Source of the DNA: DATFVJ01 sp963851085
GTDB lineage: Bacteria > Actinomycetota > Actinomycetes > Streptosporangiales > Streptosporangiaceae
Direction of reading: 5' to 3'
DNA: 64,000 nt
Assembly: GCA_963851085.1 (NCBI GenBank)
Contig: CAWKNX010000009.1
Span: forward strand, 124,001-188,000
In this document: positions 26,109 through 33,878 of the stretch, one piece after another
Numbering within the stretch: position 1 is the stretch's first letter
How the letters are laid out: every line of letters begins with the position of its first letter
Made by a program: the position numbers and the translations under genes
Notes under the pieces: model-generated
Told to the model about the DNA's origin: nothing
The model's input: only the letters and a program-made list of their open reading frames with translations
The model's database searches: none

Positions 26109-28091
26109 ATGGACCCAAGGGGCTTCATGATGATGAGGTCGTTCACCCGCGACCGCTCCATCACCCACCAGCGGCTCAAGCCTGGCACGGTGCGCCGCAT
26201 CGCCGCCTACGCACGTCCTTATCGCGTCCCGCTCGTACTGTTTCTCGTGGTCACCGGGATCGACGCGGCGATCGTGGTCGCCAACCCGCTGCTGTTCAGG
26301 GCGATCATCGACCAGGGCATCCTGCCCAAAAAGACCGGGGTCGTGATTGCGCTGGCCGGCGCGGTCGCCGTGCTGGCGCTCGCCGACGCCGCGCTCGGCC
26401 TGGCACAGCGGTGGTATTCGGCCCGGATTGGCGAGGGCCTCATCTACGACCTGCGCAATGAGGTCTTCCAGCACGTCCAGCGGCAGCCGATCGCGTTCTT
26501 CACCCGCACCCAGACTGGCTCGCTCGTGAGCCGCCTGAACAGCGACGTAATCGGCGCGCAGCAGGCGCTCACAAGCACTCTTGCGTCGGTAGTCTCCAAC
26601 ATCATCAGCCTCGCGCTCGTGCTGGCCACGATGTTCTACCTGTCGTGGCAGGTGACCGTTATCGCGCTTGTGCTGCTGCCGGTGTTCATCTTGCCGGCGA
26701 GACGCATCGGGAGGCGGATGCAGCGGTTCACCCGCGAGCAGATGCAGCTCGACGCCGAGCTTGGCTCCATGATGACCGAACGCTTCAACGTAGCGGGCGC
26801 CATGCTCACGAAGTTGTACGGCCGGCCGACGGAAGAGGCGGAAGGTTTCAGCAACCGGTCGGGGCGGGTCCGCGACATCGGCGTGGTAACCGCGATGTAC
26901 GGACGGGTCTTCTTCACCGCGCTGGTCCTGGTGGCTTCGCTTGCCACTGCGGTCGTCTACGGTCTCGGCGGCAGCCTCGTCGTCAACGGCGTGTTGGCGC
27001 TGGGCACGCTCGTCGCGCTGACCGCGCTGCTGACCCGGCTGTACGGGCCGCTCACCGCGCTGTCCAACGTGCAGGTTGATGTGATGACGGCGCTGGTCAG
27101 CTTCGACCGTGTATTCGAGGTGCTCGACCTCAAGCCGATGGTTGAGGACCGGCCAGGCGCGACACCGTTCCAGCCCGCCACAGCTGCGCCCGCGATTCGG
27201 TTCGAGCATGTTTCTTTCCGGTATCCGGCACCCGACGAGGTGTCCCTCGCTTCGCTCGAATCGATCGCCATCAAGTCCGGCGAGCGCGGCCGGGTGCCTG
27301 ACGGCGTGCTGCATGACGTGTCCTTCACAGTCGAGCCCGGTCAGCTCACCGCGCTCGTGGGGCCGTCTGGCGCGGGCAAAACTACGATCACGCACTTGGT
27401 GTCGCGGCTCTACGACGTCACCGGCGGCGCCGTGCTGATCGACGGGCGTGACATCCGCGACATCACGCTCCAGTCCCTGCACGACGCCGTTGGCGTGGTC
27501 ACGCAGGACGCGCACATGTTCCACGAGACGATCCGCGCGAACCTGGCTTACGCCCGGCCCGGCGCGACAGAGGCCGAATTGGTCGAGGCGTGCCGCGCGG
27601 CGCAGATCTGGGGCCTGATCGAGTCGCTGCCAGACGGCCTGGACACCGTGGTGGGCGATCGGGGGTACCGGCTGTCTGGCGGTGAGAAGCAGCGGCTCGC
27701 GATCGCCAGGCTGCTGCTCAAGGCTCCGGCCGTCGTCGTTCTCGACGAGGCGACCGCCCATCTCGACTCAGAATCGGAGGCCGCGGTGCAGCGTGCACTC
27801 GCGACCGCACTCGCGGGGCGGACGTCGCTGGTGATCGCACATCGCCTGTCGACAATCCGGGAGGCCGACCAGATCCTGGTCATCGATGACGGCCGGGTGC
27901 GTGAGCGGGGTCGCCACGCCGAACTGCTCGCGGCCGGCGGCCTGTACGCGGAGTTGTACCGCACCCAGTTCGCCCGCCAAGCCGAACGACCCGGCCCCGC
28001 CGAAGTGCCCGGCCCCGCCGGCCCGGCCGCGGGAGGTTCCGCTGACTTCGGGTCCGCTGACCGCGGGGTACCGTCTGGGTCGCGATCCTGA
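26109..28091 (+). CDS. ABC exporter, fused membrane and ATPase domains
   Basis: A 660-residue half-transporter of the MsbA/MDR type. Six hydrophobic helices occupy residues about 35-310 (RVPLVLFLVVTGIDAAIVVA at the start). The ATPase follows with Walker A GPSGAGKTTI, Q-loop VTQDAHMFHETI, signature LSGGEKQRLAIARL, Walker B VVVLDEATAHLD and H-switch IAHRLSTI. A 20-residue insertion (PAPDEVSLASLESIAIKSGE) precedes Walker A. The last 40 residues are Pro/Gly-rich. It could act as a homodimer; the substrate is unknown. Confidence 0.92.
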   Translation: MDPRGFMMMRSFTRDRSITHQRLKPGTVRRIAAYARPYRVPLVLFLVVTGIDAAIVVANPLLFRAIIDQGILPKKTGVVIALAGAVAVLALADAALGLAQRWYSARIGEGLIYDLRNEVFQHVQRQPIAFFTRTQTGSLVSRLNSDVIGAQQALTSTLASVVSNIISLALVLATMFYLSWQVTVIALVLLPVFILPARRIGRRMQRFTREQMQLDAELGSMMTERFNVAGAMLTKLYGRPTEEAEGFSNRSGRVRDIGVVTAMYGRVFFTALVLVASLATAVVYGLGGSLVVNGVLALGTLVALTALLTRLYGPLTALSNVQVDVMTALVSFDRVFEVLDLKPMVEDRPGATPFQPATAAPAIRFEHVSFRYPAPDEVSLASLESIAIKSGERGRVPDGVLHDVSFTVEPGQLTALVGPSGAGKTTITHLVSRLYDVTGGAVLIDGRDIRDITLQSLHDAVGVVTQDAHMFHETIRANLAYARPGATEAELVEACRAAQIWGLIESLPDGLDTVVGDRGYRLSGGEKQRLAIARLLLKAPAVVVLDEATAHLDSESEAAVQRALATALAGRTSLVIAHRLSTIREADQILVIDDGRVRERGRHAELLAAGGLYAELYRTQFARQAERPGPAEVPGPAGPAAGGSADFGSADRGVPSGSRS

Positions 28092-28151
28092 CGTCTGCCG
28101 GGCCAGTCCGCGATCAGCGACCAGCTCGCCAGGTCCCTCCTGCCTTACGGT

Positions 28152-28487
28152 TTGGGTGTCGTGGGCGCGGGCCTGGGGGCGCGGGGCCGTGCGGTGGCGC
28201 CGTGCGGCTGGCGTGGGGCTGGCGGTGGGGCTGGGGCACCGGGCCGCGGGCATGGAACGGCGGCGCAGCGGGCGCTCGCGGATCACCTGTTCGCGACGAC
28301 CCTGATAGAGCGGCTCGAGGCGGGCACCGATGTCGACAACATCGCCGAGCAGCGCGCCTTGGAAAAGGCGGGATTCACGGGGGAGGGCGTGCTGAGGCAC
28401 GCGCAGTTCCGCGGCGGGCGGTGGCGCGACCTTGTGCTCTACAGCCGCCTGCGGGCGGATGCCGTCCTCGCTGACGGATGCTCGTGA
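28152..28487 (+). pseudogene. GNAT acetyltransferase remnant, C-terminal part only
   Basis: The segment GTAAQRALADHLFATTLIER followed by EAGTDVDNIAEQRALEKAGF is the acetyl-CoA-binding C-terminal half of a RimJ/RimL-type N-acetyltransferase. The N-terminal 90-100 residues are missing. In their place is a Gly/Ala/Arg-rich stretch without family features. The gene appears truncated at its 5' end by deletion or rearrangement after the ABC exporter. Confidence 0.7.
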
Positions 28488-28488
28488 C

Positions 28489-28523
28489 GCCGGCGCCGGC
28501 GCCGGCGCAAACGCCGGCGCCGA
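28489..28523. terminator. GC hairpin between convergent genes
   Basis: A run of GCCGGC units folds into a very stable stem (CGGCGCCGGCG, loop CAAA, CGCCGGCGCCG) between the GNAT remnant and the convergent SDR gene. There is no U-tract, which is common in high-GC actinobacteria. A bidirectional terminator role is inferred. Confidence 0.5.
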
Positions 28524-28546
28524 CTGCGCCGGTGCGGGCGACGCGT

Positions 28547-29527
28547 TCAGATCGAGCGGATAGCGCCGCCATCGACCGGGATCATCGCACCCGTGATGTA
28601 CGAGGCTGCGGGCGAGAGCACGAACGCGGCGACCCGCGCGAACTCCTCGGGTTCGCCGTACCTGCGCAGCGGGATGTGCCGGGACTGACGGGCCCGAGTC
28701 TCATCGGGATCGCCCGTCAGGGCATCGAGTTCGCGTACCCTGCCCGTGGCGATCCGCGCTGGCATCAGCCCGTTGACCCGGATTCCTGCCGGGCCGAGCT
28801 CGTCAGCGAGCGTCTTCACCACGCCGGCGAGGCCCGGCCGCAGACCATTGGAGATAGCGAGCTGCGCGATAGGTACCCGGACCGACGATGACAGCACGAA
28901 GACAATGGAGCCGCCGTGCCCGGCGGTCGTGTCACCTTGGCCGCCGAGTTCGGCAGCAAGCGTCCGGGCGAGCCTGACCGCGCCGAGGAAGACGGTCTCG
29001 AACGCCGAGCGCCACGCCTCGTCCGCCGTGCCGGTGACGGTGCCAGCCTGCGGGCCACCCACGCTGATCAGCGCACCGTCCAGGCGGCCGAACCGGTCCC
29101 TCGCGGCAGCAACCAGCCTGCCAGGCGTGGCCGGATCCGCGTTGTCCGCCGCGACCCACGTGACAGCGCCTTCCGCGGCTGTATCCGCAGCGGTTCCGGC
29201 AGGGATTCCTGCGGTGCTGTCCGCCGTCATCTCCGCCGCATTCTCCGCAAGGCTTTCTGCGGCACCCGAAGCCGTGACCCCGGTGATCGGCGCTGCCGCG
29301 CCTCCCTTGGTCGTCGTCGCACCCTTGCTGGAGCCTGCTGCCGTACCGCCAGCGCCGCTGGATGCGTCGTGTGCGAGGCGGGCCGCGGCCGCCGAGGCCG
29401 AGGCCTCGTGGCGGGCGCTCAGCACAACCCTGGCACCGTCCGCGAGCAATGCCTGCGCCGTGGCGAATCCGAGGCCACGGCTGCCGCCCGTGACGAGGTA
29501 CACCTTGTCGCGCAGTCCGAGATCCAT
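28547..29527 (-). CDS. SDR-family oxidoreductase with Ala-rich insertion
   Basis: A Rossmann-fold protein of 326 residues beginning MDLGLRDKVYLVTGGSRGLG (TGxxxGxG cofactor motif) and ending GAMIPVDGGAIRSI, as in FabG-like SDRs. The region LSSSVRVPIAQLAISNGLRP has the serine, but the usual Tyr-x3-Lys is not present; some actinobacterial SDR subgroups show the same pattern. Residues about 52-118 are an Ala/Thr/Gly-rich insertion encoded by imperfect repeats (around 29170-29380). The ATG at 29527 gives the canonical N-terminus. Confidence 0.82.
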   Translation of the reverse strand: MDLGLRDKVYLVTGGSRGLGFATAQALLADGARVVLSARHEASASAAAARLAHDASSGAGGTAAGSSKGATTTKGGAAAPITGVTASGAAESLAENAAEMTADSTAGIPAGTAADTAAEGAVTWVAADNADPATPGRLVAAARDRFGRLDGALISVGGPQAGTVTGTADEAWRSAFETVFLGAVRLARTLAAELGGQGDTTAGHGGSIVFVLSSSVRVPIAQLAISNGLRPGLAGVVKTLADELGPAGIRVNGLMPARIATGRVRELDALTGDPDETRARQSRHIPLRRYGEPEEFARVAAFVLSPAASYITGAMIPVDGGAIRSI

Positions 29528-29626
29528 GCGTCCATCCTGCCGCAGCGGCCAGGCCATCTGCCGCACGTCAGCGCGTGCTCTTCCGTCGCGCGGCACGAGT
29601 CATGGCAGTGCCGCCGCTATTGCGAC

Positions 29627-30511
29627 TCAGCCATATCCAATTCGCCTGAGTTCTTCGCCGGCGACCTTCTCGACCTCGCTGGCTTGGTCGGCGGTGAGGC
29701 GGTGCCGCCACGTCCCGGATCCATTCACGTGCACGGGCCGCAAGCCGATCGCCGACGTCGGAGCGCCGAGGAAGTCGGATACTGCCACCGCGGCCTGTCG
29801 CGGCTGGCGGACGACGTCCTCATACCGCAGGGTCGTGAGCTGGTCGTGCGACAGGTCTTTGCGCAGCCGGGCCGCGAGCCGGACGGCGCCCCGCCAGCGC
29901 AGCGCACACTTGCCTGCCAGCGACATCCGGCTCCAGCCGATCCGCTCCGCCTCGGTCTCGATGCCGAAGAAAGGGTTAGGGAACTCGCTCTCCACGTTGG
30001 AGAAGCTGGGCCGGAACCAGGCGAGCGCAGACTCGTCGGCGAGCATGTCGGCGACCACGTCCCTGCCGTCCCTGACCACCTGTACCAGGCGCGCGTCGGG
30101 GAAGGCGTCGACGAGAACGTGCGCGCAGTAGAGGAGGTCAGGGCTGGCGTCGCCGTAGCGGCTTATGCTCCGCACGTTCACGCAGGGCCCGATACCGTTG
30201 ACCTCGGCGGCCTCGCGGCACTGCGGCGCGCAGCCGATACAAGCGTGCGGGCTCACCTGCCACGCCTCGGCGAACGCATCGCGCAGCACGCGCGCTGCCG
30301 CGTCTCCGCGGCCATGCGGGATGGATGGCCGGCGGGCGAAGGCGTAGATCACCCGTAGTACGTTCGACCGTCCGATCGTCAGATGGAATCCACCCGACTG
30401 TTTCAGCGCACGCGAAATCAGGCCCGTCCCTGAGTGTGGGGCGCCCAGAACGAACACGGGTTGACGGACCTTGTGGCCGTTGACGACCAAGATGTGGCGG
30501 GTGGCTGGCAT
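29627..30511 (-). CDS. Sulfotransferase family protein
   Basis: The 294-residue protein has a PAPS 5'-phosphosulfate loop (VFVLGAPHSGTGLISRAL, about residues 20-37) and the 3'-phosphate motif RLVQVVRDGRDVVADML (about 141-157), the two signatures of sulfotransferases. A cysteine cluster (HACIGCAPQCRE) lies between. It probably moves a sulfuryl group from PAPS to a small molecule or glycan; the acceptor is unknown. The ATG at 30511 gives the usual short lead-in to the P-loop. Much longer upstream readings in this frame lack features. Confidence 0.75.
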   Translation of the reverse strand: MPATRHILVVNGHKVRQPVFVLGAPHSGTGLISRALKQSGGFHLTIGRSNVLRVIYAFARRPSIPHGRGDAAARVLRDAFAEAWQVSPHACIGCAPQCREAAEVNGIGPCVNVRSISRYGDASPDLLYCAHVLVDAFPDARLVQVVRDGRDVVADMLADESALAWFRPSFSNVESEFPNPFFGIETEAERIGWSRMSLAGKCALRWRGAVRLAARLRKDLSHDQLTTLRYEDVVRQPRQAAVAVSDFLGAPTSAIGLRPVHVNGSGTWRHRLTADQASEVEKVAGEELRRIGYG

Positions 30512-30728
30512 GCTGCCCACCAGTCTGACATCAGTAGGGCGCCGCGCAGGAGCGACGTGGCCGACCCCGTCCTTGCCGTTACCGAGCGTGTTCCGCGTCG
30601 CGCCCGGCCGCGCTCGTGCCAAGCCGGGTGTACCGGGGCCACGCCGCCCGCGCGACGCACTTCGCCCGCTTCGCGGGCCCGCAGCAGCGTGCACGGAAGC
30701 TCCGCGTAGGCTTGCTGGCGTGCCACGG

Positions 30729-31139
30729 GTGCCGACTCTCCCTTCTCGTCGCGTCCTTGCGCCTCCTGCCGGTCGCGGGGTCGTCCGGAGCCGCATATTT
30801 CGTCGCGTCGGCGCCATCGCAATTCCCGCGATCCTGGCTGGCGCCTTGATTACCGGCTGCGCCGGTTTCGACACGGCATTTGGCCAGCGCGAGGCGATCG
30901 TCACCTTCCAGCAGGGCACGCCCAAATCGGTCCGGATGGCGGTGCGTGCCGCGTGTTCCCATGTGCCGCAGGCGATACCCGAACCGCTGCCGACAGATAA
31001 CAAGCTCTCCGACTATCTCAACGACGTGCGGTACCGCATCGACAAGGCGAGCGACGCGGAACTTGCGCAGCTGGAGACCTGCCTGAACAGGTTCCCCTCC
31101 GTCCGCGGGGTAGAGACGCCGCAGGACGCGAACAGCTGA
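30729..31139 (+). CDS. Small putative lipoprotein
   Basis: The C-terminal 118 residues start with a signal peptide (RRVGAIAIPAILAGALITGC) whose lipobox ITGC predicts lipidation. The mature part of about 90 residues has two cysteines (AACSHVPQ, LETCLNRF) that could pair, and a compact alpha/beta pattern (SDYLNDVRYRIDKASDAELA). I do not recognise the family. No ATG is available; GTG codons at 30720 and 30729 are the best starts, giving a rather long, arginine-rich n-region, so the start is uncertain. Confidence 0.55.
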   Translation: MPTLPSRRVLAPPAGRGVVRSRIFRRVGAIAIPAILAGALITGCAGFDTAFGQREAIVTFQQGTPKSVRMAVRAACSHVPQAIPEPLPTDNKLSDYLNDVRYRIDKASDAELAQLETCLNRFPSVRGVETPQDANS

Positions 31140-31362
31140 TTGCAGGCGGCCCGCGCCTGGGCCCGCGGCCCCGGGGCGGCTGAGAGCGGGGCCTGATCAT
31201 CGCCGCCAGTGCGGGGCCGGGTCGTCGCGCCAGGGCCAGCGACAGGTCGCGGGGTGGGCTCGCGCTCGCGCAGCCGTTATGAAGCGGTATGGCAGCACCG
31301 CTGACGATGAATTCGCGCGGCCTGGGCCCGCGGCGGCCGCGACCTTCGTATTCTGGCGCTCT

Positions 31363-32325
31363 ATGACCCGCCGGCTCCTCACGCGCGCCTGCGCGCTCGC
31401 GACCGCGGCGCTGCTGGGGACCCAGGCGCTCGCGGCGTGCTCGAAGTCGCAAGCGGCCCAGCACCCGGCCGCGGCGGCGACGCAGCCCGCGGGCGCGCCG
31501 ACAGGCCCCTCACCGACGCCGGTCGCGAGCCCGTCCCGGACCCGTCCACCTTGTCCTTCGATCGGCCGCGGGTTCGCTTGCACCATGCGCAGGCACATCG
31601 CTGCCGTGGAGCGCTTCCTCGCGTCCAGGCCAGGCACTATCGGAATCGTGCTGCGCGATCGCCAGACCGGAGCGGTATGGCGGAACAGGTACGCGGCAAC
31701 CCAGGTCTACATGGCCTCGACGAGCAAGCTGGCCATGGTGACCACGCTGCTGCAGCAGAACTACGACGGGAACATCCACCTGAGTAGCGCGGACATGTCG
31801 ATGATCCACGAGATGCTGCACATCAGCCTCGACTCTGCCGCCGATGATCTCTGGTTCAAGTATGACGCCTCGTTCTACACGAGTTTCTTCCCGAAGATCG
31901 GGCTGACGACTGCGCAGTACCTACCGCAGGCGGGCGTGACCGGACCTTACTGGGGCGAGATGACCTGCACGCCAGATGACCTCGACCGGGTCATCAACTA
32001 CGTGCTCGACAAGCTCCCGGTGTCGCCGCGCGATTACATGGTCGGTGAGATGCGGGACGTCGGCACGGTCCAGCATTTCGGTGTATGGGGCGCCGGGCCG
32101 CAGAACAAGCCAGGTAACAAGGATGGCTGGTCGACGGAGAAACCCGGCTGGATCATAGATTCGGTTGGATTCGCCGGGCCGGGCGAACGGTACACCCTGA
32201 CGATGATGAACAGCCTCAACGGCCAGGGCGGTTACCAGGACGGGACCGACACGATCACCCAGGTCGCGGCCCTGCTTTTCCGCGGCAGAAAGGTGCCAGC
32301 GCCGGCGCTACAGGCGACCCCCTGA
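31363..32325 (+). CDS. Lipoprotein with a class A beta-lactamase-like serine hydrolase domain
   Basis: Residues 1-26 are a lipoprotein signal ending ALAAC. A Pro/Ala-rich linker follows, and then a domain of about 220 residues with the S-x-x-K motif ASTSKLAMVTTLLQ. Further candidates are SxN-like and K-[T/S]-G-like elements (GNKDGWSTEKPGW). This fold acts on beta-lactam or peptidoglycan peptides, but several family members are non-hydrolytic, and no omega-loop glutamate is obvious. I chose the ATG at 31363 over 31279 because it gives a clean signal peptide. Confidence 0.7.
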   Translation: MTRRLLTRACALATAALLGTQALAACSKSQAAQHPAAAATQPAGAPTGPSPTPVASPSRTRPPCPSIGRGFACTMRRHIAAVERFLASRPGTIGIVLRDRQTGAVWRNRYAATQVYMASTSKLAMVTTLLQQNYDGNIHLSSADMSMIHEMLHISLDSAADDLWFKYDASFYTSFFPKIGLTTAQYLPQAGVTGPYWGEMTCTPDDLDRVINYVLDKLPVSPRDYMVGEMRDVGTVQHFGVWGAGPQNKPGNKDGWSTEKPGWIIDSVGFAGPGERYTLTMMNSLNGQGGYQDGTDTITQVAALLFRGRKVPAPALQATP

Positions 32326-32483
32326 CCGCCCTCTGACCCCTCCACCAGGCGCTTGCTATCGGCACCTGGGCCAGGCCGGGACGGAATGGTTTACCTGCCA
32401 ATACTGCGGGAAGCTTTCATTCCCGGTCAGTAACTTCGCGCTCAGGAGGCACCTGTGCCCGCGCGTGGGTGTTCGCTGTCGGT
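32326..32483. other. Intergenic region containing a C2HC-like motif reading
   Basis: A plus-strand frame through 32387-32460 reads WFTCQYCGKLSFPVSNFALR, then RHLCP: a Cys-x2-Cys-x14-His-x2-Cys knuckle. The frame has no good start, and downstream it is antisense to fdhD. It may be a gene remnant. Confidence 0.3.
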
Positions 32484-33421
32484 TTACTTCAGGCGCTGCA
32501 CGCCTGTGTAGGCGTTCATCGAGCCGCCGCGCAGGAAGCCGACGAGGGTCATGCCGGCCTCCTCGGCGAGCGTTACGGCCAGGGACGAGGGTGCGGATAC
32601 GGCGGCGAGCACCGGGACGCCCGCCATCAGTGCCTTTTGCACGAGCTCGAACGATGCGCGGCCACTGACGAGCAGCACGTGGCCGCGCAGTGGGAGCCGC
32701 GCCGCCCGCAGCGCCCAGCCGATCACCTTGTCGACGGCGTTGTGCCGCCCGACGTCCTCGCGGAGCGCGAGCATTTCACCGTCGGCGCCGAACACCGCGG
32801 CCGCGTGCAGGCCGCCGGTCCGTTCGAATACCCGCTGCGCGCCGCGCAGGCGGCCGGGGAGGCGCGCGAGCGCGGCGGGGTCGACATGCGCCTGGTCGCT
32901 GGTCAGGTCGAAGCGGGAGCGGGTACGTACCGCGTCAATGCTCTCCTTGCCGCAGATCCCGCACGCGCTGGTGGTGAGGAAGTTTCTGCGCAACAGGTCT
33001 GCTGCGACGTCCACGCCCTCCGCCAGGTGCACGTCCGCGACGTTGTCGTCGCATTTCCTGATCTCCGTGATGTCATCCCGCTCGCGCACGATGCCCTCGC
33101 CGAACAGAAAGCCGGCCGCCAGGTCGATGTCATCGCCTGGCGTCCGCATGGTGACGGCGAGTGGCCTGCCGCCAATCCGGATCTCCAGCGGCTCCTCGAC
33201 GGCGAGCACGTCCGGCCGGTGCTCCGCATGGCTGTCCAGGGCATGGCTGTCCAGGGCATGGCTGGACGGCCATCCTGGGCATGGCCATCCTGGGCACGGC
33301 CATCCTGGGCACGGCCATCCTGGGCACGGCCATCCTGGGCACGGCCATCCTGGGCACGGCCGTTGCCTGCCTCGCTTTGCAGGGTGATCCGCAGTACCCG
33401 CCACCGCGCCGTGCGGCTCAT
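32484..33421 (-). CDS. fdhD: Formate dehydrogenase sulfur carrier FdhD, 5' part out of frame
   Basis: The body is unmistakable FdhD: RPDVLAVEEPLEIRIGGRPL, DIDLAAGFLFGEGI, TSACGICGK (the CxxC sulfur-transfer motif), GGLHAAAVFGADGE, REDVGRHNAVDKVIGW and LLVSGRASFELVQKA. FdhD passes sulfur to the molybdenum cofactor of formate dehydrogenase. The best start is the ATG at 33421, with GAAGGGG eight bases upstream; it encodes the expected MSRTARWRVLRI N-terminus but in a different frame from the body. The two frames meet inside a 15-bp repeat array (33229-33365). An alternative reading from 33452 is uninterrupted but lacks the conserved N-terminus. Confidence 0.85.
33229..33365. repeat. 15-bp tandem repeat array inside fdhD
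   Basis: Six units of CCATCCTGGGCA(C/T)GG (about 33280-33362) adjoin two units of ATGGCTGTCCAGGGC (33228-33259). On the minus strand the large array encodes PGWPC repeats in the body frame or RAQDG repeats in the start-codon frame. All units are 15 bases, so unit gain or loss would not change frame. The frame difference must come from the irregular junction between the two arrays (about 33258-33282) or from a sequence error. Confidence 0.9.
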
Positions 33422-33878
33422 GAGCGCCACCCCTTCCCTGCGCAGACAGCAAATATGGAGGCCTGCCTTACGAGGCTAACCGCGGTGGGCCCCGGCCGGC
33501 AGGCCACAGAGGCGGGCCACAGAGGCAGGCCACAGAGGCAGGCCACAGGCCTGCGTGGCAGGCTTTCGCAGGTGGATCCTGAGTACCCCGAGGCAGGCCG
33601 CTACTGGGTCAGCGAGGATCAGGTGGACGCCACCGAGAGAGCGCCGGCCGATGATCTCCTATCCAGGCACGCCCACGCGGGGATCGAGCTTCGGATAACG
33701 CCGTCGATCTGGCCGTTCTGGCGGCGTGTAACTGGCTCGACCGTTGAATTCAGCGGCTCTCGGCTGGGCAACGCCGCCCCTCATCCCGACCGGTCGGCTA
33801 GCTCCGTGGTGGCCATCGGCGGCAAACCGGGGCGACGGAGGGTACTTTTAGCCAAGCACCCTGCGGAGGAGGCGCGCG
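33422..33878. other. Intergenic region with a short repeat, no gene seen
   Basis: These bases separate divergent fdhD and the acyl-CoA synthetase gene. Four copies of a 13-base CAGAGGCAGGCCA-like unit lie at about 33505-33550. A lower-GC stretch (33680-33760) could hold the promoter of the synthetase gene, whose ATG has GGAGGAGG upstream. No convincing coding frame was found. Confidence 0.5.

Noticed and set aside
25212..27761. 849-codon minus-strand open frame
   Set aside because: It is fully antisense to the enoyl-CoA hydratase and ABC exporter genes, with Arg/His/Gln-rich shadow composition and no motifs.
32455..32508. Possible 17-codon peptide behind AGGAGG
   Set aside because: The ribosome-binding site is attractive, but the peptide is very short, overlaps fdhD antisense and has no features.
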